Below are positions 11,950 through 22,000 of a DNA stretch of 64,000 nucleotides, one piece after another. Below the pieces are notes generated by a model. It was not told the DNA's origin. It ran no database searches and worked only from the letters and a program-made list of their open reading frames with translations. Source of the DNA: Omphalotus guepiniiformis (taxonomy: Eukaryota > Basidiomycota > Agaricomycetes > Agaricales > Omphalotaceae). A program made the translations under genes and the position numbers. The stretch spans positions 124,001 to 188,000 of the forward strand of contig JAQOOI010000063.1 of assembly GCA_028554645.1 (NCBI GenBank), written 5' to 3'. The first letter of the stretch is position 1, and every line of letters starts with the position of its first letter.

Positions 11950-12786
11950 TCACGCTGAGCTTGTTGGAATCTTCTGCCATGCGCGAGGCGTTAGAGGTAG
12001 TAAAGCTGCTGCTACGCGTCTACCTTCCTCAGCGAGGAGATTATACGTAGAGCACGCGTTTCTCTGGACAGCATATGAGACATGGTCTAGGAAAATAAGA
12101 ACCGACGTACAGTGTCCATCACATCAAGCTGAATACCCATCTTATTCAGATATTCGCGTAAGAAAAGCGGAGGCTGCGACATTGTCTTTCCAGTCCCGAG
12201 CAAAAGAATCTCTGTCGCATCACAAAATACGCCCTGCCTGAGTGACACAAACCCCGAAATTCCCAAAACATTGACACATACCAGGTTTAGGAACCACAAC
12301 CTCGAAAACCTCAAAATGATCCCTTTCCCACCCATCCCAGAAGGTACTCTCTGTCTTTGTCGTCGTTGTCGTTTTCGATGTCTTTGTCGTTGTAAGTGTA
12401 GATGTAGGCGTCGGTACATCCCACAAATAAACCTTCCCCTCTAAAAAAATACACGCAGAAGGTATAACCAACCCATCCGCAAGTTTAATCCCATTGGGTG
12501 AGACAGAGGTGACTTGAACTGGAGGTGGATGTTCGTCTGCTAGGATATTGACGAAGGGTTGTTTGTTTGCACTTTGTGCACTTTGGGTACTATGTGAGAT
12601 TGGAGTTGAGTGTAGGAACCGCGACCGCGAGGACAGGTGTGGGTGAGTGCAAGCAGCAGCGCGGAGACTCGGAGGTGTTGTAGGATGTCGAAGAAATGTA
12701 GAAGATGGGTTAAAGTTTGGAGTACTTTGAGTGAACCTTCTTCTTCCGGTGAGAAGTAACGTTCGTGAAAGTTTCTGCATCGACAT
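11950..12786 (-). CDS. NDUFAF3: NDUFAF3-like complex I assembly factor (DUF498/Mth938)
   Basis: Mitochondrial assembly factor for an early module of complex I. Coding-order exons: 12282-12786, 12111-12211 and 11950-12063; 239 aa. A Ser/Arg-rich leader (MSMQKLSRTLLLTGRRRFTQ) fits mitochondrial import. The DUF498 core follows: VQVTSVSPNGIKLADGLVIP, LEGKVYLWDVP, a Thr-rich insert near residue 130, then PEILLLGTGKTMSQPP, LNKMGIQLDVMDT and NACSTYNLLAEEGRRVAAAL, the most conserved stretch of the family. The tail ends LTPRAWQKIPTSSA. Start: the first ATG of the exon; a second ATG lies two codons in. It sits in a run of complex I genes. The insert TTTKTSKTTTTTK is low-complexity and absent from most relatives as I know them. 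Confidence 0.9.
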
Positions 12787-13154
12787 TTTACCGGATAGCG
12801 CTTAGCTTTAATGGTCAGTCGAAGTTGGGAGTTGCTGGTCGAAGGCTTCAAGGGATGACCTCATTCGCATTCGGTTTACCGGCGGCAAAGCAAGCACGTG
12901 ACTGATGAGTCATTGGCAGCAGCTACGTATCTGAGCCAATCACACTTTTTCAATTTGAATTCCGTAGCAAGTATTGGCATCGTAAATGAGAAGAGATATA
13001 GTGCTCAGAGATACTCATTCGCTTGTATATCACATCCCAAAATATATAACTATATCATTACAAAAAAAAATCACTCATTAAGACATTAATGCATTACTTC
13101 TACATTCGCATCATCATCCTCATACCCTTAACACCATAACGCTCCCCCACACCC

Positions 13155-16100
13155 TCAAACACCCGCACCCCCTCCCCCACCCAAACCAACACAAGCCTGA
13201 ACAACCAACAAACTAGCATCAACCCCACAAACAACAATACCCGCCCCAACATTCCCAAGCGTCTTAACAACCGAACTACTCATCGACAACCCCGAGCCAC
13301 CATTCCCACCGGCCCCGCCATTCCTCCCGGAAACAAGTTCCTTCAACTCAGTCCCCAAACCAAATGCCTCAGGCGCGAGTCTCCTTGATCTCCCAACAAT
13401 TGCCACAACGTTCGAGGTTGAGGTTGAGACGCGGGAGAGGTGGGAGGTGGAGGTGGAGGTAAAGAGGTCTATGGTACTTTGGAGTGGTTTACTGGAATGG
13501 ATAGTTGAAAATTCGATACGGGAGAGTGCGGATTCGAGGGTTGGTGTTCGGGGTGAGGATGAAGATGAAGGTGTGGAAGTGTATTTAGCCCAGAGGAGAC
13601 TATCGGCTGTTTCGGATGCGAGTCTAGTTTCGGTGTTTTGTTGTCCATAAATCGTATCCGCACCCGCTATAGTCTAGACAAACAGTTGAGTAACGACGTA
13701 TATCAAAACAAAAAGGTCGTAGTTAAAAACACCCACATTATGTTTCATCTCCAAACTCTTAACCGAATCATCATCATCTCCATCACTCTTCAAAACACGT
13801 ACAACAACACCCTTCACTCCTTCATTCCCTTCACACATCCTCACCAAAAACTTCAACGCAAGTCGATCATCAGGTCCACCAAAAAACGGTAAAACAAGTA
13901 CCGTATCTGAACCCGGACCCGATCCCGAACCAACAGACGTACTCGAAGGTCCAGGTAACCCTCTATCAACGAATAAAGCGACATCACATGGAGCAGTCAA
14001 GAATACCTTCCGAATAAACTCGGAGTAAACAACTGCAGATTCCATATGTTCACTCGTCGGAGACCCAGAGGTCTTATTGAAAACCCCATCAAAAGGATTC
14101 CTCAGTCCTTCCCCTCCTCCCGTAGATTCAGAAGAAGCCGCCACCCCATTCCCATTCCCATTCCCACTCGCCCAAGGCAAAACAACCATCCCAGCTCCCT
14201 CCTCCCTAACACGTCTCCCAACAACCCCACCAAACTCCTCCCACCCAACAACATCAACACCAACTTTAACTCTCAATCTCTGAGCAGCACCACCAAGAAG
14301 CCACGCAAACGTCTTGAACACGCTAACCACAGGATCAGCATGAATAAGCGCAGAAGCTTCTTGGGATTTCAATACGCCAGATGTACGCGTCGTGAGCTCA
14401 ATTAGACGGAGTAGTGTGAGTGATATCGCCGCTGTCGCTGTCGCTGTCGGAGACGTCGTCGTCGGGGGCAAAGGAGAAAGGATATCACCGCCCTCGGAAG
14501 CCTTCTGATCCGAAAGCGAAGATATCGAAATTGGTCGTCGGACTGGTACGCAAGGTACAGTAGGACAAAGAAGTTGCGTAACTGTCATCGCAGCAGGCAA
14601 TTGTTCAATCTTATCAAGAACAAGAGCAAACTTGTTCGTCATTTCCTCTTCATCTGAACCTGAAGTCGAAGGTAACCTCGGGTAGGCGTCTTCGATGGGT
14701 TTAGTAGTGTTGTGGATACGAGCTCGCTCTGGGTAGAAGAGAAGCACGAGTGGGGTGGTTATGAAAGTGAGGATGATGGCGTGTACGACGAACATTGAGA
14801 ATGTACGTGTACTGAGGATGTTGGCTTGTAAACCGACATTGAGGACGATGAGTTCGACTAATCTATAGTTCCATAGTCAGCTATCGTGTATGATAGTGAG
14901 CAAAGAAACACTCCTACCCTTTACAACTCATCAAAGAACCAATCGCACCGGATTCCCGCCAATTGAATCCCGATACCTTGGCCGTAGCCGCGCATGCAAA
15001 GAATTTGGCCGAAAAAGCGACAACACAAATGAGGATTGTATATCCCCAAGTAACACCATTATCCAAGTACCCCAGATTCGTTCGTAATCCAGACAGCGCA
15101 AAGTACTATTCACCACCATCAGATCCAGATCAACTATGAATGATGAATGCTGCGGCTTACCAAAGGCAAAAAAAGAATCGTAACCAAATCCTCAATCTTC
15201 TCCGTCAACGCAATAGCATACCCATTCTTATGAGGGATAATAAGTCCCGCAAGGAACCCTCCAAAAATAGGATGAACACCAATAATATCCGTGAAAAACG
15301 CCGAAAAGAACACAATGACCATAGTCAACGTCATCATCACCGTCGACGGCGCTCCTTGTTCAAGACTACCCGTTTTCTTCGCTAACCAAACGTATCCCCA
15401 TCGTCCAGGGTATAACAACAACAAGACATACCCAACGGCAGTTAGGAGTACCCAAAGAGCAGTCAACCCCGAAGATGCGTTGACAAGTGCGACTGTAAGA
15501 GCCAGAAGAACCCATCCGACAACATCGTTCCCTACTCCCGCTGCCAACGTCACAGCTCCAACAGGCGTATCGAGTAATTTGAGTTCGGTGAGAATCCGAC
15601 AAAGAACAGGGAACGCAGTGATACCAACCGCCACGGCCGTAAAAAGCAAGAAATAACCATAGTTGACTTCAGGATCCGTGAATTCGTTATAAATCGCAAC
15701 ACCAAGTGCTGCTCCCAACCCAAGAGGAATAACAAGACCCGCAAGAGATATAGCAGCTGAAGCACGATAGTTATTCTTGATTACCCTCACGTCAATTTCC
15801 AACCCTACGATGAAAAGGAATAAAACGAGTCCGATGGTGCTTGTTAGATTCAATAGGGGCATTGCTTCGTTTGGGAATATTGCGGCTCGAAATCCTGGTA
15901 TACGACCCATGACTGTTGGACCTAGTAGAACGCCTCCTATGATTTCTGCTATAACGCGCGGTTGGCGCATACGACTGAATATCATGGAGAGGAATTGGGT
16001 CATGGCCATTATGATGAGTACTTGGATTACCCAGAGACGGATTGGGTCGGCGCTGTTGTAGTAGGCGGGGTTGTCGCCGGAGAATATGCCTCCCTAGAAT

Positions 16101-16208
16101 AATTGTAAATCATGTTAGATTACTTTTACTCTGAGGAAAAGTTGAAGAAAGGAGAGGACGTACTTGGCCTGACGCAGCCCTCTTCACGAGCTCGCTGAAT
16201 TCCCCCAT
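13155..16208 (-). CDS. KHA1: K+/H+ antiporter, KHA1-like (CPA2/Kef family)
   Basis: Monovalent cation/proton antiporter of endomembranes (yeast Kha1 acts in the Golgi). Coding-order exons: 16164-16208, 15161-16093, 14918-15105, 13737-14862 and 13155-13673; 936 aa. After a short N-terminus (GGIFSGDNPAYYNSADPIRL) the Kef-type membrane domain runs from residue about 35 to 420: MRQPRVIAEIIGGVLLGPTV, the GLVLFLFIVGLEID motif, AVGITAFPVLCRIL, the GVGNDVVGW pair of acidic residues expected in the ion path, and YFALSGLRTNLG. The second half is a long cytosolic domain with Gly/Ser-rich inserts, including DVALFVDRGLPG and VLPFFGGPDDRLAL, as in fungal relatives. A poly-Gly run ends the protein. It is divergent from the DUF1992 gene. 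Confidence 0.93.
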
Positions 16209-16738
16209 GGCCGTAGTCGTACCAGTTCCGGTGAAGATGACAATGCCAATGGCAGTGATGAAGGGAAGAGGAAGAGGAAGAGAGCGAACCAAGACATCAG
16301 TGATTTTGGCTTACCGTAATAAGTAGTAGGCGCAAAATAGGGTCCAAGGGACAGATGGAGATCTAACCGCCCCTGTAAGGCTGTAAGTATCCCCGCCCCT
16401 GTGAAAGATGAATCATTCCACTTGGCTGGTCTTTTGATGTTTTTGTTGATGTTCTTTCTTGGAGGGTTCAGTTGAATATGTACTGGTTCTGTCCCATATT
16501 ACAGCGAGACATCATCGCATGATTCCTGAGGACGAAGAGATAAGAGAGGAACATGTATGGTATCGTTGAATTTCAATTTATTCAGGCAACAGCGGGGTAA
16601 GGAGATCAGGAGAAATTTTAAATCAGGGAGTCTGGAATGAATCAACTGATGCCACTAGCGGCTTACGTTGACAAACTGCATACACTCAGTCCAAGTTCCG
16701 TAAACTGACTGCGCTTTTCTCGTACATACACTTACTGC
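16209..16738. promoter_or_regulatory. Divergent promoter region, KHA1-like and DUF1992 genes
   Basis: 530 bp between the ATGs of two divergent genes, so it should hold both promoters. A pyrimidine-rich stretch and several TATA-like AT runs occur (for example near 16560-16580), but I cannot single out a specific operator or TATA box. Confidence 0.45.
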
Positions 16739-17207
16739 ATGCGACAGCACAATCTACTCATTAAACCTCCAACTTCCCTTCTTCGCTTTCATTATCAAAG
16801 AGGACATCAACAAACTAGATATCTCTGTCCTCGGTTCTATTCTGAACGGCATGCGAGTACCAATAGTAAAGAACTCGACCCAGACCTAGTCCCAGGATCC
16901 GATGAAGCCCCTCAGACTCAGGCTCTAACAGGCAGTGCGAAACTCTTCGCAGACGCAGCTAAAGAAGAAGATTCCGCTTCCATTTCCAATTCTACCTCAG
17001 CGAGCTCAGCCTCAACACATCACCTGAATCGCTCCAGGCTCCTCCGAGTACATAACCAAAACGAGAACTGGACAGGAGAAGAAAGTATTCAAGATGCAGT
17101 ACTGCGTATGCTTGTTGATAAATATAAACCTCTTCGAGGTGGGACGATAAGGAGTGCGGAGGAGAAGTTGAAGAGTGCGCTTCCGAGGGTTTTGGGCTCG
17201 GTTGGTG

Positions 17208-17211
17208 TCGT
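17208..17211 (+). repeat. Target site duplication TCGT (left)
   Basis: TCGT directly before the 5' LTR, repeated directly after the 3' LTR at 24071-24074. A 4-bp duplication made by integrase-type insertion. Confidence 0.8.
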
Positions 17212-17374
17212 TGGAGTGGTGGGCTTGGGGGCTAGAGTAGCTTGGCAAGCGAGGTTTGGCAGTGTTTGGTAGAAGCTTGGGGAGAGTTAGCGTAGTTTCG
17301 GGTAGAGCACAGATCATCAGAATCATCATCTAGTCTTCGTCATCGCATTCTCAGAGTCAGATAGCGCCACTCCA
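17212..17374 (+). repeat. 5' LTR (163 bp)
   Basis: Begins TGGAGTGG and ends CCACTCCA, an 8-bp perfect inverted terminal pair. By eye it is identical over all 163 bp to the 3' LTR. The sequence just after it (TTGGTGACGAGTG from about 17377) is in the position of a tRNA primer-binding site with the TGG expected for a 3' CCA end; the tRNA was not identified. Confidence 0.9.
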
Positions 17375-17416
17375 TCTTGGTGACGAGTGTGGCATTCTCA
17401 CCTCGCAGAGTCTTAG

Positions 17417-19066
17417 AGCATAAGAGCAGAGCATCGAGCATTGGGACGAGAGCATAACAAAGCAGAAAAACTGGCTAGAGGAACTTCGAGACCATTACCG
17501 CGACAGCGTCTACCAGACGGAAGATTTGCTCCTAACACAGAACGAGGAAGCAGCCCTAGTTCGCTGGGAGACTCAGGGGACGACACTGGTACAGAGTCAT
17601 CATTGACAGACTCAACCCAAGACCTTGGGGTTAACACGTCACGAGCGAATATTCTCCATTATTTCCCTCGCATTCGAGACCAGAGAGAACCGGAATCGCC
17701 GACGACACACCGAGAACACGAGGAGATTGATCTCACTTCACCAATAGAAACTTCATTCCCACAACATCGCCAGCAGGATAATAACGTGGCATCAGAAACA
17801 CCAGCACCACCACAGACGACAGCACGACGTAGAGGGAGGATGAACCAGACGATTCAGCCGTTTACGGGGGAGGCGGATGAAAAACAAAATCCGCGGGATT
17901 TCGAGAAGGCAGTAACAAGAGAATTGTTGCATTTGGGGTTACCGAGCGAGCAATGGGCGCAGCAGATGGATTTGTATTTGAAGGCGGGTAGCCCGGCAGA
18001 GACGTGGTATAATGCGGAGGAACAGAAGGATTTGATTAAAGGGAAATGGGACACATTCAGAGAGGCTTTTCGTGCAAGATTTCCGGGACCCACGGTGGTC
18101 GCACTGTCTAAACACGAGTATGAGAAGCATCTCATCAAGATGACGTTGGACGAGCGTACACTTCTCGAACGGCACCCTGACACAAAGCAATATATGTATA
18201 GGTGGTTTGCAGACGAACTGTTGCGCTATGCGAAGCTGGCAGGGGTGGATAAAGGAACATCGTCCATTCTTGCAGTCCGAGAGAAATTGCCCAGAGCCCT
18301 GAAAGGGAAAGTCAGCGAGGAGCAAGCAGATTGGGAGGAGTTTGCGAAAGCGATTAAAGACATCACGACAGCGCAGGTGCAGGAAGGGATGGAGGTTGAA
18401 GCGAGGGAGAAGAAGATGGAGGACAGTATAACTGCGAGGATCTTTGCGTCTATGCCAAGAACCGTACCCGAAACCCCATCGAAAGCGCTAGGCCGAGCGT
18501 TCAATAATGTCAGCATAGGAGCAGCAGGGCAAGGGGCGAGCAATGATCAACGAGCAGGAACAGGAGCAGGAGGACTGTTTGGGAACTCACGGGGAGGACA
18601 GGGCAATTTGTTCAAGCAAAGACCACCAATCGTACCACTCACAGACGCTCAACGGACAACATTACGAGCTAAAGTGAACGAGTTACCACACCACCCTAAT
18701 ACAGAGGAGGGTCAGAAAGCGTACATGGCACAGCTGGTAGCCTGGGCACAGAAGTGGGGACCACAGAAAACGGTTACGTTCGACTCGCCATTTCCGTTGA
18801 AACCAGGTACTGCAGCCGTCGCACAAGGAGAATGTTACAAATGTGGAGGAACAGGGCATCAGTCATACCAATGCGATCGACCGCGAGACGAGTGGATAGT
18901 GCCGAGAGAGCGAGACTGGAGGGAGCTTTGCGGAAGAGAGTTAAGGGTGAGAGGAAGTAGAGCAGGAGCAGCAGTGAATAACGTAGGGGACGGAGATGAT
19001 TTGTCGTGGGTGTTTGGACCAGCAGCAAGAGGAGGATCGGAAAATGGGGAGGGGTCGACGGCGTAA
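17417..19066 (+). CDS. Retrotransposon Gag with CCHC zinc knuckle
   Basis: Structural capsid/nucleocapsid polyprotein of the element. The frame is open from about 17417 to the TAA at 19064-19066. The first ATG in frame is at 17840 (MNQTIQPFTGEAD), which would give about 408 aa, so either that ATG is used or translation starts upstream at a non-AUG codon; the upstream 140 codons look like real low-complexity protein. The Gag-type helical domain spans roughly residues 150-330 of the open frame, with WYNAEEQKDLIKGKWDTFRE. One zinc knuckle, CYKCGGTGHQSYQC, is encoded at about 18835-18876. The pol frame overlaps the end by about 60 nt in the -1 frame. Confidence 0.85.
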   Translation, partial: SIRAEHRALGREHNKAEKLARGTSRPLPRQRLPDGRFAPNTERGSSPSSLGDSGDDTGTESSLTDSTQDLGVNTSRANILHYFPRIRDQREPESPTTHREHEEIDLTSPIETSFPQHRQQDNNVASETPAPPQTTARRRGRMNQTIQPFTGEADEKQNPRDFEKAVTRELLHLGLPSEQWAQQMDLYLKAGSPAETWYNAEEQKDLIKGKWDTFREAFRARFPGPTVVALSKHEYEKHLIKMTLDERTLLERHPDTKQYMYRWFADELLRYAKLAGVDKGTSSILAVREKLPRALKGKVSEEQADWEEFAKAIKDITTAQVQEGMEVEAREKKMEDSITARIFASMPRTVPETPSKALGRAFNNVSIGAAGQGASNDQRAGTGAGGLFGNSRGGQGNLFKQRPPIVPLTDAQRTTLRAKVNELPHHPNTEEGQKAYMAQLVAWAQKWGPQKTVTFDSPFPLKPGTAAVAQGECYKCGGTGHQSYQCDRPRDEWIVPRERDWRELCGRELRVRGSRAGAAVNNVGDGDDLSWVFGPAARGGSENGEGSTA

Positions 19067-22000
19067 ACGGCATCCGTACGACCCCAAGTGGAAATGGACT
19101 CGTAAACACGATCAATGTGCATACTGAAGAATCCGAATCAGATATCATCGATGTGTACACGGTGCAGTCCATTTTGAGCCGAACAAGCAAACCATTTAGG
19201 ACGATGGTTGAACTAAGAGATGGGTATGGCCAGGCTGCAACAGTGTTGGCATTGGTAGACGATGGAGCAATGGTGGCAGCAATGGACGCGAAGGTGTACG
19301 AGAAAGTGAAGACACAAATAAGGGGATGGGAACCGTCGACAAAGCTATTGAGAATGGCAAACGGGACATTGGTCAGGGCAACAAAACGTTGGAAAGGACG
19401 AATTAGGGTCAAGGGAGTGGAAATTGAGGGAGGTTTCGAGGTGTTTGACAGTGGAGGCAGTTGGGAATTCCTATTTGGTAAACCGTTCCTCGAAGGCTTC
19501 CAAGCAGTGCATGAATACAAGGGAGACTCAATCACGGTCACTGACGGACGGAACAAGCAAACAGTTCTCAACGTAGAAAAGTCAACAGTAACGGAGGAGA
19601 GTGGGGTGGGGTTAGTAGAGGATGAAGCAGGCGGAGAAGGGGAGCAACTGCAAGGGTGCAAAAATGGTCAAAAAAATAAAGCGGGAGCACCAGGCGGGGA
19701 ACTTGTGGATTCAGGAACCCCGCTGAAAAGGGAAGTGGACGACGGTTACATTGAGGAAGAGCACACGATACCCACTCACAAATTCACACAGAAATATAAG
19801 AAAACCACCGTTGAAGAGGCACCAGACGAAGACAATTGCAATACAAAACAAATGGATAAGGTAGAGAACAAGAAGTATTCAGTAACCATAGAAGAGGTCG
19901 AAGACGACGAAACAACGGAAGTTCGACAACGAGAAGAAGAACAAAAAGTGTATCAAGATGATGTCAATAGATGGCGAGCGCAGCGAAGGGCGGAACAAGT
20001 GATGAAAGAACAAGAAGTACGAAACCGGATAGCAAAAGAAGAACAAAATCGACGAATACGAGCAAGATGGGATCGGCGTAGAAACAAAGCGTTGGCAAGG
20101 AGACACTGGACAATGTGGAAAGGAAAGGGAACCCGACGGTGGTGTAGATGGAAAAGTCGAGAGCAGACAGTAGGGCCAGAAGGACAGAGGAGAAAACCAA
20201 GGCAGGAGAAGGAGTGGAAGGAAGAAACATTCACAAGGCCAAACAGAAACGAGCGCAGACGCGAAGCCCGCAGGCGTGCAAACTCAACGGGGGGAAATCA
20301 CGCACCCCCCTTGAGGGAAGTCCTTGTTGAACAAACTTCTCAAAGTATACCCCATATTGACCCCAGCAATTTGGCAGTAACAGAGAACAAAGATGAACAG
20401 AAGGAGAAACAAAGCGAGGAGGAAATGGTGAAACCAATGAAGAACGAGAGCCAGAGAGAGCCTCGAATGCGTGCAAACTCAATGGGGGGAAGTAACGCAC
20501 CCCCCTCGAGGGAAGTTCATTTGGATCAATGGTTCAATAAGAAGCCCAATATTGACCTTGATGAATTGGTAGTAACCGAAACAGACAACACAACCCCAGT
20601 GTGCATAGTGTCCGAGTTGGCGGAAGCGAGTATGGGTAGAGGCACAGATATGATACCGGAGGCATTTAACCATGAGGAAGGAAAAAAAGGAGTCTTCACG
20701 CGGAACCAAGGACCAGATGGCGCATTTCGACCGGAACGAGTAGATGAAGTCATGCGGCAGATTCGAATTGGCGAGGATCTTACCCAAGATCAAAGGCAGA
20801 AAGTTGAGGCCTTGCTTCGATCATATGCGGACTGCTTTGCGCTATCAGTAGGAGAGGTGCGGCAGGTGGATGGAGCAGTACACCGGTTGAACGTACCCGA
20901 AAACGCGCAGTTCAAACGCAAAGTACACCAACGGCCGCTCACAGTACCACAGAAAGTGTATCTACACACCAAGATCGACGAGATGTTAGCAGCTGGGGTA
21001 ATCGAGCAGTGCGACCCAAGCCAGGTCAAATGCGTGTCAGCCACAACACTAGCGCAGAAGGCTCACGAAGGAGGTGGACTCACTCTGGACGAGCTCAAGC
21101 ACCGGTTGAATGACCAGTGCATTGCGGCAGGTCTACCGGCGACATATGATCTACCACCTAGGCCCGAAGGAAGCGAAGCTTCAAACGGCAGCGGAGCCAC
21201 AAACAAGCCACAAAAATGGAGAATCTGCCAGAACTTTGTAGAAGTTAACAAGCACACGGAAATCGCACCAATGCCACAAGGGGACATACGAGCTAAGCAG
21301 CAAGCTCTTAGCGGGCACCGGTGGATGTCAATGTTCGATTTTGCCTCCGGGTTCTACGCAGTTGAGGTAGCACCAGAATCGAGACCGTACACGGCATTTT
21401 ACGTGGAAGGAAGGGGTTACTTCTGGTATGCCAAAATGCCATTCGGGCTAACAGGAGCACCATCCACATTTTCACACATGACGGCAACGAACCTACACGA
21501 CTTGCTAATGGATGGCACAATGGAGTTGTTTGTGGATGATGGAGGAACAGCAGCAGATGATTTCGACGAGATGATGAAGAAGTTGGTTCGAATCCTTGAC
21601 AGAGTACGGAAATGCAACATGTCGCTGTCAGCCAGCAAGTCCGAGTTTTTCGTAACTGAAGGCATCTTCGCAGGAGGCAAAGTCGGGCCTCAAGGCGTTA
21701 CAGCAGATCCTACGAAACTCACGGCAATTGTTGACTGGAAACAACCTCAGGACGCTCTGAACCTAGCATCATTCATAGGATTAACAGGACATTTCCGGGA
21801 CTTAGTCCAAAATTATGCAAGGATAGAGGGCCCTTTGCGAAACCTTTTAAAGTCGGTAGTCTTACCGCAAGGATACACCAAGGCCATATATCGACGCACA
21901 ATGCAATCATTCAAACTAGCCGATCGGTGGAAGGAGGAGCACACACGAGCATTCTTGGGATTAAAACAAGCGTTGGTATCGGAACCGGTTCTTAAAGCAC

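Noticed and set aside
13469..14405. Plus-strand frames antisense to the KHA1-like gene
   Set aside because: Mirror frames of a well-supported coding sequence; Pro/Thr-rich shadow translations only.
19953..20793. Minus-strand Cys/Phe-rich frames in the retrotransposon
   Set aside because: Antisense shadows of the Arg/Glu-rich pol linker.
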